From Methylocystis sp. SC2 (GTDB lineage Bacteria > Pseudomonadota > Alphaproteobacteria > Rhizobiales > Beijerinckiaceae): a stretch of DNA of 64,000 nucleotides. Position numbers and translations under genes: made by a program. The DNA lies in NCBI RefSeq assembly GCF_000304315.1, contig NC_018485.1, positions 3,132,501 through 3,196,500 on the forward strand, read 5' to 3'. Of this stretch, positions 35,619 to 44,611 are shown one piece after another (within the stretch, counting starts at the first letter, position 1; every line of letters starts with the position of its first letter). Under the pieces are notes generated by a model. That model had not been told where the DNA came from. It saw only the letters and a list, made by a program, of their open reading frames with translations, and searched no databases.

Positions 35619-36662
35619 CTAGGCGAATGCGGACGCGGCGCGAGCCGGCGTCGCCGAGGGGATCGCGCCCGGCGCGACCATAAGCCGGCCATGCACCCAG
35701 GCGGCGCGCAATCTGTTGATCGGCCGATCGAACAGCCGCCAGATCAGGTAGGAGGCGACGAAGATGATGAGCAGCGCCTCGGAGCAGAGCAGGGCGCGAT
35801 CGAGATAGGAGCCTTCGCCCGTCTTCAGGGCGCCAATCACCGACCAATGCAGCAGATAGAAGATGTAGGAGAGTTCGCCCAGCATTCGGTCCTTGGCGCC
35901 GCTCGCCTGCTGCGTCGTATAGAGCGCCCAGGGCGTCATCATCACCGCGATGACGAGATTCATCTTGTCGCTGAAGGCGAGCAGATCCTGTTTTTCGCCG
36001 AGCATCATATCCTTGGCGAAGATCAGCGCGCAGAGGAACAGCGTCGCGAGCGTCGTGAACAATGCGCGATAGGCGAAGGCGCGATTGGGCTTTAAATCGT
36101 GGCTCGCCGCCGCGACGCCGATTCCAAAAAACAAAAGGAAGGGCGCGACCGTGGCGGAGCCGCCGAGCCAGGGCGCACCGGCCGAAACGACAAGGCAGAT
36201 CAGCAAGAGAGAGATGTTTTTCGAAATGAGAAAAATGATCGCCGGCGCGATAAGATAGAATTGCAATTCCATATCCAGCGACCAGCCGGGAACGTTGGCC
36301 TGGAAGGGCAGCGCGCTGTAGCCGAGGATCATGATGTTGGAGAAGAACTGATGCATCAGCCCGCCGAAGACGACGGGCGCGTCGCCGCGCCAGAGCAGCA
36401 GCGCCCAGGCGATCGCCGAGCACAGAGCAAAAACCGGCGCGATGCGCCACACGCGCGAAACGAGATAGGTGAAATAAGCCGACGTCGTTTTCGAATAGGT
36501 GTTCTTCCACATCGCCGCGACCCAGTAGCCGCTGAGCACGAAGAAGACCAGCACGGCGGACATGCCGAGGTTGAAACTGGTCGTATGGTGGAGGAAAACC
36601 GCAACGGCTAAGGTCAGCCGCAGCGCGCCAGGCGACGCGAATTTGTCTGTTCCCATCGCCAT
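35619..36662 (-). CDS. Acyltransferase 3 family membrane protein
   Basis: A 347-residue protein with about ten helices. The family signs are the early HH pair in AVFLHHTTSF (about residues 19-28), FFVLSGYWVA, VSRVWRIAPVFAL and PGWSLDMELQFYLIAP. OafA-like enzymes carry acyl groups across the membrane for glycan modification. ATG 36662 and 36656 are both possible. The N-terminus is about 10 residues shorter before the His pair than in some relatives. The SGNH gene follows 83 bases later. Confidence 0.88.
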   Translation of the reverse strand: MAMGTDKFASPGALRLTLAVAVFLHHTTSFNLGMSAVLVFFVLSGYWVAAMWKNTYSKTTSAYFTYLVSRVWRIAPVFALCSAIAWALLLWRGDAPVVFGGLMHQFFSNIMILGYSALPFQANVPGWSLDMELQFYLIAPAIIFLISKNISLLLICLVVSAGAPWLGGSATVAPFLLFFGIGVAAASHDLKPNRAFAYRALFTTLATLFLCALIFAKDMMLGEKQDLLAFSDKMNLVIAVMMTPWALYTTQQASGAKDRMLGELSYIFYLLHWSVIGALKTGEGSYLDRALLCSEALLIIFVASYLIWRLFDRPINRLRAAWVHGRLMVAPGAIPSATPARAASAFA

Positions 36663-36934
36663 CGCTGCTCCACGGCTGGCAGGAGATTTCCTTTAAATGC
36701 GCGACGTCGACCCTAATCTTGATCAGCGCGTGGACTGCTGTGGCATGAGGTCGCGACGAGGGTCTTATGGCGCGGCATTGCGTCGCGTCGCATCGCTTGC
36801 CGCGGCGGTCGGCGCCCGGTTCGTCGCTTTGCGCATGTCGGCTTAGAGTGGTCGGCGAATGTGGTCCAAAACACGCCGACATGGCTCCGAGCGAGCGATC
36901 CGGCGCCGCTGAAAACTTTGCTTTCCGAGGAACG

Positions 36935-37735
36935 ATGGCGATCATATCTGCGACCCCGAAGCTGCGCGTCACGATCGAATTCGGCGTGGCGCGCCTCTAC
37001 ATCGAAAATCCCGCCAAGCGGAACGCGTTCGACTTCGAGATGTGGCGCGCGCTGCCGTCGCTGCTCCGCGCCGTCGACGCGGCGGAGGACGCGCGCGTCC
37101 TCGTCATCAGCGGCGCGCCGGGTCTGCCGTTTTGCGCCGGCGCCGACATCAGCGAATTCTCCAACCTGCGCGCGACGAGCGAAGGCGGGCGCGCCTATGA
37201 ACAGGCCAATGTCGAGGCGTTCGATGCGATTTCGAATCTTTCCAAGCCGACGATCGCGGCCGTGTCGGGCTTCTGCATGGGCGGCGGATTCGGAATCGCC
37301 GCGGCCTGCGACCTGCGCATCGCCGATGGGCAAGCGACGTTCGCGATTCCGGCGGCGAAACTCGGCGTCGGCTATCCGCCGGCGGCGATGGCCTATGTCG
37401 TCGCCGCGGTCGGCCCGCAGCTGGCGTTCGACCTCTTCTACACAGCGCGTCGCCTGACCGCTGATGAAGCCAAGGAGCGCGGCTTCGTCAGCCGCCTGTT
37501 CGCCACCGAGAGTTTCGAAGGCGCCGTGCATGCGCTCGCTGAAACGATCGCCGCCGGCGCGCCTTTGACCTTGCGCGCGGCCAAGGCGGCGATCCGCGCC
37601 GCCGCGCGCCTGCCCGGCGCGTCGTCGCATGAGCAGTGTGAAGCGCTGACGAGCGCCTGTTTCGACAGCGCGGATTACATGGAAGGCCGCGCCGCGTTCC
37701 TGGAGAAGCGGGAGCCGAATTTTTCGGGGCGGTGA
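36935..37735 (+). CDS. Enoyl-CoA hydratase/isomerase family protein lacking the usual catalytic Glu
   Basis: A 266-residue crotonase fold with oxyanion-hole segments PFCAGADISEF and GFCMGGGFGIAAACDLRIA. At the position of the first catalytic Glu (FGQPE in mammalian hydratase) it reads FAIPAAKLG, and the second Glu aligns with Asp in LAFDLFYTARRL. Thus plain hydration of enoyl-CoA is doubtful and another crotonase reaction, or a loss of activity, is likely. GAGG precedes ATG 36935; the frame extends 56 codons upstream without homology. Divergent from the acyltransferase gene. Confidence 0.88.
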   Translation: MAIISATPKLRVTIEFGVARLYIENPAKRNAFDFEMWRALPSLLRAVDAAEDARVLVISGAPGLPFCAGADISEFSNLRATSEGGRAYEQANVEAFDAISNLSKPTIAAVSGFCMGGGFGIAAACDLRIADGQATFAIPAAKLGVGYPPAAMAYVVAAVGPQLAFDLFYTARRLTADEAKERGFVSRLFATESFEGAVHALAETIAAGAPLTLRAAKAAIRAAARLPGASSHEQCEALTSACFDSADYMEGRAAFLEKREPNFSGR

Positions 37736-37847
37736 CGGCGAGCCGCCGGGACGGCGCGGGCCGTTGCGATGGGGTCGTCGCCAGCGTAACCGCGCGCTTT
37801 GCTTATGCCAGTGCTTCGAACTCGGGTTAATTCAGCTCGCTTTCAGC

Positions 37848-37948
37848 CGTCATGCCCGGCCTTGCGCCGGGCATCCACGCTGGGACATTGCGAAACGCAT
37901 CGCGCGGGGACGGCGCGTGGATGGCCGCGACAAGCGCGGCCATGACGC
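37848..37948. repeat. Palindromic intergenic element with CGTCATG ends
   Basis: The 357-base gap 37736-38092 is largely this element. CGTCATGCCCGGC with its own hairpin (GCCCGGCCTTGCGCCGGGC) is on the left; GGCCGCGACAAGCGCGGCC and CATGACG are on the right, with CCACGC and GCGTGG facing each other in between. CGTCATG(C/G)CCG...CATGACG elements are widely repeated in rhizobial genomes. The rest of the gap shows nothing I can name. Confidence 0.72.
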
Positions 37949-38092
37949 GGTGAGATGACGCCTTGTTAATCTGGATTCGGAGCCCTGTTGCTTAGGCAGG
38001 TCGGCTTGACGGCGTAGGCATAGCGGTTACTGTTTCAGTGACTATTGGCGATGCCTATCCCCGTGTAGCGGCGAATTACGGGAAGGATTGTC

Positions 38093-38854
38093 TTGAGGCC
38101 TTTCAACAAGCGGTTGCGCAGATCATCGTCTGCCGCTGGAGGCAGGCTGCGCCTCGGCGCGCTTCTGTTTTCCGCGATGCTGGTCGGCAGCGCGGCGCCA
38201 GCCGGAGCGGCAGAGATCTACAGAGGCGATGATCCCGACTCCTATGAATGCAGTTCGGATTACCAGATTCTCAACCGGTTTTCCGCGCCGCCGGGCGTTT
38301 CGCTGGGTTCGACCAAATATGCGGATATCAAGTTCGCTCTCAAGAACAATGTCATTTCTGTAAAGGACGCATCAAACTCAAAGAATTTGGCTTACATCTC
38401 CGTGGACGAAAACACGAAATATTGCGCTTTCAAAGATGTGCAAGTTTTTGAGGAGAAAAAATTATGGCGCAAAGAATGTAATACGAAATACCACGCATTT
38501 CGCCTGAGAATCATTGTAGATCAGCAACTACCTGTAACGCCGTTTGGTTTCCCCGGCAGATTGCCGGCAGAGATACAACAACCATTCGATAAAATGAACC
38601 ATTTCATTGATGTTAATATTTACCGTACGGCGGATGGCAGAAAAAAGTATTTATCGGCTCGATGCACAGACGCAAGCGGAACGCCAGAAGTCTCTTATAG
38701 GCTCCGTTATTTGGACCAGATTGCGACGGGCAATAAATCGGCTGTGTCGATAAGTGAAGTAGCGCCATCCTATCTCAGAGAAGCCGGCAGCTATACGAAG
38801 TATGAGCGTGAAGCTCTGAAGAAGGCGGGGCCGGGAGTTCCACGGCCAAAGTAG
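38093..38854 (+). CDS. Secreted protein of unknown function
   Basis: A 253-residue exported protein: basic N-terminus, hydrophobic signal (LGALLFSAMLVGSAAPAGA) and cleavage near AGA-AE. The mature part is polar, with several Cys (YECSSD, YCAFKD, KECNT, ARCTD) that could form disulfides. G+C is lower than in neighbours. The start is TTG 38093 with GGAAGGAT ahead of it. No family recognised. It lies just after a repeat element. Confidence 0.68.
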   Translation: MRPFNKRLRRSSSAAGGRLRLGALLFSAMLVGSAAPAGAAEIYRGDDPDSYECSSDYQILNRFSAPPGVSLGSTKYADIKFALKNNVISVKDASNSKNLAYISVDENTKYCAFKDVQVFEEKKLWRKECNTKYHAFRLRIIVDQQLPVTPFGFPGRLPAEIQQPFDKMNHFIDVNIYRTADGRKKYLSARCTDASGTPEVSYRLRYLDQIATGNKSAVSISEVAPSYLREAGSYTKYEREALKKAGPGVPRPK

Positions 38855-38926
38855 GAAGTTTCGTTCGTGTTTCAGGTCGAATAGAAGCCCGTGCCGCTAA
38901 ATAAGTTCGCGCGCTCAGGCGCATCA

Positions 38927-40633
38927 TCACCTGTCAGCGCTCGCCTCCACGTCGAGGCTTTCCAGAATTTCGCTGGGCTTTCGCGCTAACACGTCGATCG
39001 CGTTGACGCCCTTTGGCGCGGCGAAACGCAGACGCAGGCGCTTCGGCCTCTCGATATAGGCCGAAACCGCGTCGGCGATTCGCCTGGCGTTGGCGCCGGG
39101 GCCGCCAAGCGTCGTGATCGCCGCTGCGGCCGCCTTGGCGTAATCGGCGCGCGCCTTTTCGACGGACGTCTTCTGCTCCTTGGCTTCAAGCGCGAGCACG
39201 CGATCGACGAGGCCGTCGCCTTCGAGCGTCAGGTCGATCGACTTGATCGACGTCGTGAGCATGGCGGCGCGCGAGATGAGGGGCGAAGACGAGAACGCCG
39301 CGCTCGAGACATTGCCGAAGAGCGCCGTAAGATGCGCGACGCCCATGTTCTTCGCGTCGATCGCGACAGGCTCCAGCGCCGCTTCGGAGGTCTTCTCGCG
39401 CCATTCGCCGGCGGCGAGTCCGGAGACCGCAAGCTCGCGATAGCCGAGCGCCAGGAAATGCGAAGTCGTCTGCGTTTCGCCGCGCGCAGAAAGATCGACG
39501 ACGAAATTGTCAACGTGGCCGGAGAATTTCGTCGGCGTCGATGCAAGAAAATTATCGAATGTCGCGCTGGCGTTCTCGACGCTGAATTTCATTCGTGACG
39601 GTTCGCTGGTCTTGGAGTCGGGCAGATCGGCGGCGACGCCGCGCGCCTCGATGCGCGCGAGCTTAGGATAGGCGGCGCCCTCTAAAACCGGCGCCAGCCG
39701 CAGTTCGTTCAGCGCGAATCGCTTGATCGACAGATGGCCGCCGTCCGACGCGGCGAGCGAGAAATCGTCGAAAAACATTTCGCCGGCGCCGGCGCCCGCG
39801 ACTTTGCGCATGCCGGCGCGCGCGATCTTCGCCGTGAACGGTTTCCCTGCGGGTTCGCCCTTGCCGGCGGCGACGACGTCGTCGACCTCGATCGCCGCCG
39901 CCTCGAAGGATTGCAGCGCGTCGAGGACATCGCGCATCAGCGCGGGATCGTTTTCCGGTTTCGCCGGATCGAGCTTCTCGAATCTTTCAGCGAGTTTGCC
40001 GGCGGGAGTCCGCAGCGCTCGCCCCCGCACGCCCTCAATCTTCAGGCGGCCCGTCGTCAGAACGAGATCGCCGCTTGCGTCTTCGAGGCGCGACGATTCG
40101 ACGATTTCCTCCTCGATCAATGGCTTCAGCGGTTCATTGGCCTCGCCGCGCGCGGAGAGCGCCAGACGCGCGAGTTCGGCGAGATCGACGCCTCTGGCGA
40201 CAGAGGCGCCCCAGGAGACGCGCTGAACGCCGCCCTTCGTCGATTCGATCGTTTCCTCGCCGCCGTCGCCGCGCACGGTCGCCGCGCGTCCCGAAACGAC
40301 ATTCTCGAACAGCAGCTTGCGATATGCGGCGCGTTCAATGTTCGACTCATTGCGGCTCTCGCTCGACATGGCCGGCACGGCGATTCGCCGCGCCGAAATA
40401 CGCGCAAGACGCGCCGCGACATTGCCGTCGCCGCTCAAAAACAGCGTGGTCAGTTCCGTCAGCGGCAGACTCGCGCCTTCGATTTCGATGTGCGGGATAC
40501 GATAGGTCGTCGCGCCGAGCGTGATGACGAGATTGTCGAGCGTCAGCGGTTTTTCGCCGGCGCCCGGCGACGGCGCGGCGAAACTCATGAGCGAGAGCGA
40601 CGTCGCGACGCCGACGGCGAGGGATTTGCGCAT
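38927..40633 (-). CDS. Secreted protein of unknown function, about 570 residues
   Basis: A 568-residue protein with a signal peptide (MRKSLAVGVATSLSLMSFA). The body is a long run of amphipathic strands with repeated phrases such as LDNLVITLG, FDDFSLAASDGGHLSIKRF and MGVAHLTAL; the last part has helices (EKARADYAKAAAAAITTL) and LRLRFAAPKGVNAIDVLA. This recalls beta-rich bacterial periplasmic proteins related to AsmA or other DUF families, but I cannot name one. ATG 40633 is chosen over a GTG at 40672. It is divergent from the phosphatase gene. Confidence 0.75.
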   Translation of the reverse strand: MRKSLAVGVATSLSLMSFAAPSPGAGEKPLTLDNLVITLGATTYRIPHIEIEGASLPLTELTTLFLSGDGNVAARLARISARRIAVPAMSSESRNESNIERAAYRKLLFENVVSGRAATVRGDGGEETIESTKGGVQRVSWGASVARGVDLAELARLALSARGEANEPLKPLIEEEIVESSRLEDASGDLVLTTGRLKIEGVRGRALRTPAGKLAERFEKLDPAKPENDPALMRDVLDALQSFEAAAIEVDDVVAAGKGEPAGKPFTAKIARAGMRKVAGAGAGEMFFDDFSLAASDGGHLSIKRFALNELRLAPVLEGAAYPKLARIEARGVAADLPDSKTSEPSRMKFSVENASATFDNFLASTPTKFSGHVDNFVVDLSARGETQTTSHFLALGYRELAVSGLAAGEWREKTSEAALEPVAIDAKNMGVAHLTALFGNVSSAAFSSSPLISRAAMLTTSIKSIDLTLEGDGLVDRVLALEAKEQKTSVEKARADYAKAAAAAITTLGGPGANARRIADAVSAYIERPKRLRLRFAAPKGVNAIDVLARKPSEILESLDVEASADR

Positions 40634-40773
40634 CAGGGAAACCTTGGGAAGACGAACGGAGAGAGCTTGCACGCCGCGCCTTTCGGGGTAAAGAGGCGCG
40701 TAGTTTCGTCGCAGCCGGCGTTTCGCGAGGGGCGGCGCGTGGCGGCGCGGCGGCGCCGTGATAGAGAGGCCGC

Positions 40774-41310
40774 ATGCGTCGACTCCTGCTCCTGCGCCAT
40801 GGCAAGGCTGACCGGCATTCGGCCGGCGGCGACCGCCAACGTCCGCTCACCCGTCGAGGGATGGAGGATGCGCGGCGCATGGGCGAGTATCTGCGAGACG
40901 CCAACATCGTTCCGGGCCTCGCCGTCGCCTCCGATGCGCGTCGCGCCAAGCAGACGCTCGACCAGGTGCTGGAGGCGTTTCCAGGCCATGTCACGCATCT
41001 GATCGAGAATACGATTTATCTTGCGACCGTCGACCATCTGGTCGAGATTTTGCGGCAGACGCCTGACAAGGTCGCGACGCTGCTCGCCGTCGGCCACAAT
41101 CCCGGCTTTGCCGAACTCGCCTCATGGCTCGCCGGCTCGGGCGAGGCCGATGACTTGGCGCTGATGCGCTCTAAATTCCCAACGGCGGCGCTGGCGATGC
41201 TCGACTTTGAGACCGATCATTGGGCGGACGTCGGCAGGGGCGGGGCGCGACTTGCGCGCTTCGTTACGCCGGGCATTCTACGGGGCGAGGCGACGGAAGA
41301 CCCCGACTAG
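40774..41310 (+). CDS. Histidine phosphatase family protein, SixA-like
   Basis: A 178-residue phosphatase with the RHG motif (LLLRHGKADRHS, His nucleophile at about residue 9), LTRRGMEDARRMG, an Arg in SDARRAKQT, and the second His in VGHNPGFAELASWL. The size and form fit SixA-type phosphohistidine phosphatases. Its partner protein is unknown. ATG 40774 has no clear SD. Confidence 0.88.
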   Translation: MRRLLLLRHGKADRHSAGGDRQRPLTRRGMEDARRMGEYLRDANIVPGLAVASDARRAKQTLDQVLEAFPGHVTHLIENTIYLATVDHLVEILRQTPDKVATLLAVGHNPGFAELASWLAGSGEADDLALMRSKFPTAALAMLDFETDHWADVGRGGARLARFVTPGILRGEATEDPD

Positions 41311-41421
41311 AGCGCGCTGCGAAAAAGCGGGAACCGGTTTTTCGCGTTGAGCGCGCTCTAAACTTTTGGAATCGATCACGTTATCTGCATTTGGGCGATT
41401 CCGCCCAAATGCAGCGTGATC
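41309..41421. repeat. Composite intergenic repeat with three nested hairpins
   Basis: AGAGCGCGCT (41309-41318) pairs with AGCGCGCTCT (41350-41359), with inner GCGAAAAA (41319-41326) and TTTTTCGC (41338-41345). A second structure has 13-bp arms 41385-41397 and 41402-41414, embraced by GATCACG (41374-41380) and CGTGATC (41415-41421). The GAAAAAGCGGGAACCGGTTT core is common in rhizobial intergenic DNA. It may also end the phosphatase transcript. Confidence 0.75.
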
Positions 41422-41453
41422 CAGCGCAGTTCGCAAACCCGCAAAGAGCGGCC

Positions 41454-42509
41454 ATGCTGATCGAAGCGCTCCTGACGATGCTGGCCCTAGCCGCGCCGCA
41501 CAAGGCGCCGGCGGCGCTCGTCGCGCCCTCGTCGATATTCGCCGCGACGCCGAGTCCCGCCTATCAGCCGCAAGCGCGCGCCGTGGACAATTGGCGCTTC
41601 GAAAGCGCGCTGGCGCTGGAGATGGCGCCTGTCGCCGCGATCCGCCGGGCGTTCGGCGCCGAAGCGGGCGAACCGGCCCGCTGCGTCAAGCTCAACAATT
41701 ACTGGTGCATCAAGAGCGCGGGCTGGAACGGCGAGATCGCCGCCGACGCCGATGGCCATGTCGCCTTCGCATCGGCCGAGGAGGGCGCCGCCGTCGCGGC
41801 GCTGCTGCTGCGCCGATATTACGTCGACTATGGGCGGCGCACCGCGCGCGCCATCGTCGAGCGCTGGGCGCCGCCGCAATGTTCGCTCGTCCTCGCGCCG
41901 CCGACGTCGCGCGGCGGCGTGGCGCGGATGTCGCCGCAGCGCGTCGCGCCGATCGCGATCGCGCCGCGCGGCATTCAGAACACGCTTCGCGCGCGCTGGC
42001 TGGCGGCGCATGGGCGCGGCGGGGTCAATCCGAAGACGGCGCGGCGACCGCTCGCAAAGCCCGTCGACCTGCTGCCGGCGCCCTCGATCATGGCCGGCGT
42101 CTCCGAGCTTCCGGCGCGGCGGGAAAAGCTCGCCGAGCTGATTCAGCCGTCGCCCAGGACGGTCGTCGCCGACCTGCCGCCGTCGCCCGCGCCGCGGGCG
42201 CCCCCGGTTAGCGTTGCAAATTGCTCAGGGGAGCTGGCGCGGATCGCCACTTACGCGGCCAACGTGGCCCAGGGCGTCGTCGGCGGCGCCAATGAGGATC
42301 TGGCGCTGTTCACCGCCGACGGCGCGCCGACCGAAAATCTGGCCAAGGTGATGGCCAATATGGCGGCGGTCGAGATCGGGCCGGCGCGGCCGCGCGACGC
42401 GCTGATCCGGATCGCCGTCGCGCAACTGCGCCAGCTGCCGCCCGCCAAGTCCAAAGGCGACGCCGCGCCGGCGCGCCCGGCGCCGCCGCCGGCGCATGCG
42501 GGGCCATGA
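41454..42509 (+). CDS. Protein of unknown function with Ala/Pro-rich tail
   Basis: A 351-residue protein. A hydrophobic N-terminus (MLIEALLTMLALAAPHKAPA) may be a signal peptide. The central part has a conserved-looking core, ARCVKLNNYWCIKSAGWNGE, and RRYYVDYGRRTARAIVERWAPP. The end is rich in Ala and Pro. A core of this kind suggests a peptidoglycan-related or lysozyme-like accessory, but there is no clear catalytic motif and I do not name it. The frame extends upstream through the repeat; ATG 41454 avoids that. Flanked on both sides by hairpin repeats. Confidence 0.6.
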   Translation: MLIEALLTMLALAAPHKAPAALVAPSSIFAATPSPAYQPQARAVDNWRFESALALEMAPVAAIRRAFGAEAGEPARCVKLNNYWCIKSAGWNGEIAADADGHVAFASAEEGAAVAALLLRRYYVDYGRRTARAIVERWAPPQCSLVLAPPTSRGGVARMSPQRVAPIAIAPRGIQNTLRARWLAAHGRGGVNPKTARRPLAKPVDLLPAPSIMAGVSELPARREKLAELIQPSPRTVVADLPPSPAPRAPPVSVANCSGELARIATYAANVAQGVVGGANEDLALFTADGAPTENLAKVMANMAAVEIGPARPRDALIRIAVAQLRQLPPAKSKGDAAPARPAPPPAHAGP

Positions 42510-42520
42510 CACGCCAAGCG

Positions 42521-42554
42521 CTTATCGATCACATGGAATCATGTGATCGATAAG
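42521..42554. terminator. Perfect 15-bp hairpin between convergent genes
   Basis: Arms 42521-42535 and 42540-42554 are exact reverse complements with a GAAT loop. It sits 11 bases after one stop and 43 bases from the convergent gene's stop. No long T-run follows. The TCGATCAC word is shared with the repeat at 41309-41421. Confidence 0.6.
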
Positions 42555-42597
42555 GATTCACTCAATACGAAATGTTGGAGTTTTTCGGAAAGCTGCT

Positions 42598-43416
42598 CTA
42601 AGACCGCGCCATCAGCTCCAGCGCCAGCCCGTAGACTTTCGTGCGGGCGGGTTCGGGCAGGGTCTTCAGCACTTCAAAATAGGCCTGCCCGGCGCCGCAC
42701 ATGCGGGCGTCTTCCAGCGGCGGCGTGGGCATCTTGCCGTCGAGCAGCGCGTCGATCTCGACCTTGCTCAGACCCCGCGCGGCGAGCGCCGTCTCCAGCA
42801 GGCGAAAGTCGGCCTCCGTCGGCGCGGTCCTGTCGATCTTATTGGCTTGTCCGCTGACGATCGCCTCCAACCCCGCCAGCGCCATGTCGGAGACGATCGG
42901 GCGGCGGGAGGCGGCGAATCGCTGAAAGTCGAGATTGGTCGCGCCGTAAAGGAAGGCGACGCACATGCGCTTGTCCTCCCGCGCCACCGCCTGCAGCACT
43001 TCCAGCTGCTTTTCGAAGACGCGGGCGATCGGCTCTGGCTCGGCCTTCGCCGCGAGGGCGCCGCGCGAGGTTCGGATGCGGCGGACCGCCTCGGAAAGAT
43101 AATAGTCGACGCTCTGCTCTTCTTTCGTCTGCGCGAGGCGGGTGGCGAAATCATTGATCGCCGCTTCGTAATCGGCCGTGAAGGTCTCGCGGAGCCGGGC
43201 GAAGTAGCGCGCATAATCCGGCGTCGAGGCGATAAGGGCCTCGATCTGCTGCCGCGCGCTTCCCTTGTCGACTTGCCCATTGGCGGGCGCGGCGATCCCC
43301 GATCCCGCATCGGCCATGCGCGGCGCGGGGTTAAGGGCCAGCCAGGTCAGGCCGATGCCGGCTCCGACCGCGACGAGCGTCGCAGCCAACAGCGCCAGAA
43401 TTTTCTCCAGATACAT
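42598..43416 (-). CDS. Membrane-anchored protein of unknown function
   Basis: A 272-residue protein with one N-terminal helix (ILALLAATLVAVGAGIGLTWLAL) and a mostly helical periplasmic part. Phrases such as YARYFARLRETFTADYEAAINDFA and DFRLLETALAARGLSKVEIDALL suggest an all-alpha fold. Cys in KRMCVAFL and ARMCGAGQ may pair. No family recognised. Confidence 0.72.
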   Translation of the reverse strand: MYLEKILALLAATLVAVGAGIGLTWLALNPAPRMADAGSGIAAPANGQVDKGSARQQIEALIASTPDYARYFARLRETFTADYEAAINDFATRLAQTKEEQSVDYYLSEAVRRIRTSRGALAAKAEPEPIARVFEKQLEVLQAVAREDKRMCVAFLYGATNLDFQRFAASRRPIVSDMALAGLEAIVSGQANKIDRTAPTEADFRLLETALAARGLSKVEIDALLDGKMPTPPLEDARMCGAGQAYFEVLKTLPEPARTKVYGLALELMARS

Positions 43417-43490
43417 CGCCGGCCTTTGCGTCTCTAACGGAAAGCGCGAAGCTTAAAGCATTGCGCGGGAGGGCGGAAGCGCGGCCGCGC

Positions 43491-43820
43491 TCAGGCGCGG
43501 TTCAACAGGCGATGAAGCCGCGCGGTCTCGGCGCGATGGGCGACGAGCAGGCTGATATGCCGGTTGAGATCATAGCTCCAATGGCCGCGCCGGGCGCGTT
43601 CGCCGCGCATCGCGCGCTCGATTTCCTTGAGCGCGGCGCGCGCCGCGTCGGGCGATTCGCTGGCGATCGTGTCGGGCGACAGGCGATGGAAACGCGCCAG
43701 CGCGTGCGTGCGATCATAGGCGTTGAGACCCGCGGCGAGGGCGGCTTGGAGCGCCGCGCCAGCTTCTGCGGCGAAGCGGGCGGGGCGGTCTTGCGGGGCG
43801 AGAACGGGCCGGTGCGTCAT
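43491..43820 (-). CDS. Small protein of unknown function
   Basis: A 109-residue, Ala/Arg-rich, helical protein with no signal or membrane segment (MTHRPVLAPQDRPARFAAEA start). GGAGGATG precedes ATG 43820, which supports a real gene. No family recognised. Same strand as the preceding unknown gene, 74 bases apart. Confidence 0.6.
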   Translation of the reverse strand: MTHRPVLAPQDRPARFAAEAGAALQAALAAGLNAYDRTHALARFHRLSPDTIASESPDAARAALKEIERAMRGERARRGHWSYDLNRHISLLVAHRAETARLHRLLNRA

Positions 43821-43950
43821 GGATCATCCTCCGTGACGCACAGAATGCGTTCCCGCGAACGGATGAGGATAAGTTTTTTGTCACAATTATATACGTGACG
43901 TAGCATAAAAAATGAGCTAGACCCGTGCCTGCGTGACAGGCCGGCGATAT

Positions 43951-44589
43951 CTAATAAGATGAGGGAGGTTGGCGCGAGCGTTTTGGATGATGCACGCGGG
44001 GTTCTTTCTTTGGAAGAGGCTGCTGCGGCGGTTTATACCGCCATGGCCGCTCAAAAATCTCTTGAGGAAGCTCTTTCCAGACAGGGAGGCGCGGAAAAAT
44101 TTCCCGGTCGAAGAATATTCTGATAACGAATAGATCAGCGCAAATTTTATCAAAATCTGCTGCGGTAATTATAAATTGTTTTGCTTTAGACGGTCGTGGC
44201 GACAAATGATTGTTGCTTATTATCATTTCATTGCTGACTAAATTAGCGCCCCAATGGACAGCATGGTTCCGAATAGTGTTTATTGTTCCAAATTGCTCGA
44301 AAGGACGTGCTAGTCGTTCTTTTTGTTCTTTTTTGCCGTATGTCTCTAAAATTCCATTTATCAAATCCTTTGCTGCGTCTGATCGTGTACCGCTAAATAA
44401 AACTCCAGCAACTTCTTTTGTAACTCCTGCTATTTGCCGTAGCAATACAAGAAGTGCCGCTTCAGTCCCAGAAAAATCATGGATAAATTTTCCGAGTTTA
44501 TACCAATATTGTTGGTAGGGTTCAGGGTGGCTTGCATCCATGAGAGCTTGAGCGATTTGCTTGTCGCTGTCATCATCGACAAATGGCAA
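43951..44589 (-). CDS. HEPN-like alpha-helical protein with an RNHxxH motif
   Basis: A 212-residue soluble protein. The middle is helical (FSGTEAALLVLLRQIAGV onward) and carries IRNHAVH, with Arg107, Asn108 and His112. This fits the R-x4-6-H (often RNxxxH) active-site motif of HEPN ribonucleases. The motif is short, so the call is tentative. The C-terminus is Pro/Lys-rich. The start is TTG 44589 with GGGGGAAG ahead; the first ATG is codon 17. G+C is visibly lower than in core genes. It is divergent from the small ORF/MazF pair with 22 bases between starts, which suggests joint control. Confidence 0.6.
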   Translation of the reverse strand: MPFVDDDSDKQIAQALMDASHPEPYQQYWYKLGKFIHDFSGTEAALLVLLRQIAGVTKEVAGVLFSGTRSDAAKDLINGILETYGKKEQKERLARPFEQFGTINTIRNHAVHWGANLVSNEMIISNNHLSPRPSKAKQFIITAADFDKICADLFVIRIFFDREIFPRLPVWKELPQEIFERPWRYKPPQQPLPKKEPRVHHPKRSRQPPSSY

Positions 44590-44611
44590 GGCTTCCCCCT
44601 ATTGATATGTC

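Noticed and set aside
36713..37630. A 305-residue minus-strand ORF opposite the crotonase gene
   Set aside because: The plus-strand frame has clear family motifs, the minus frame none.
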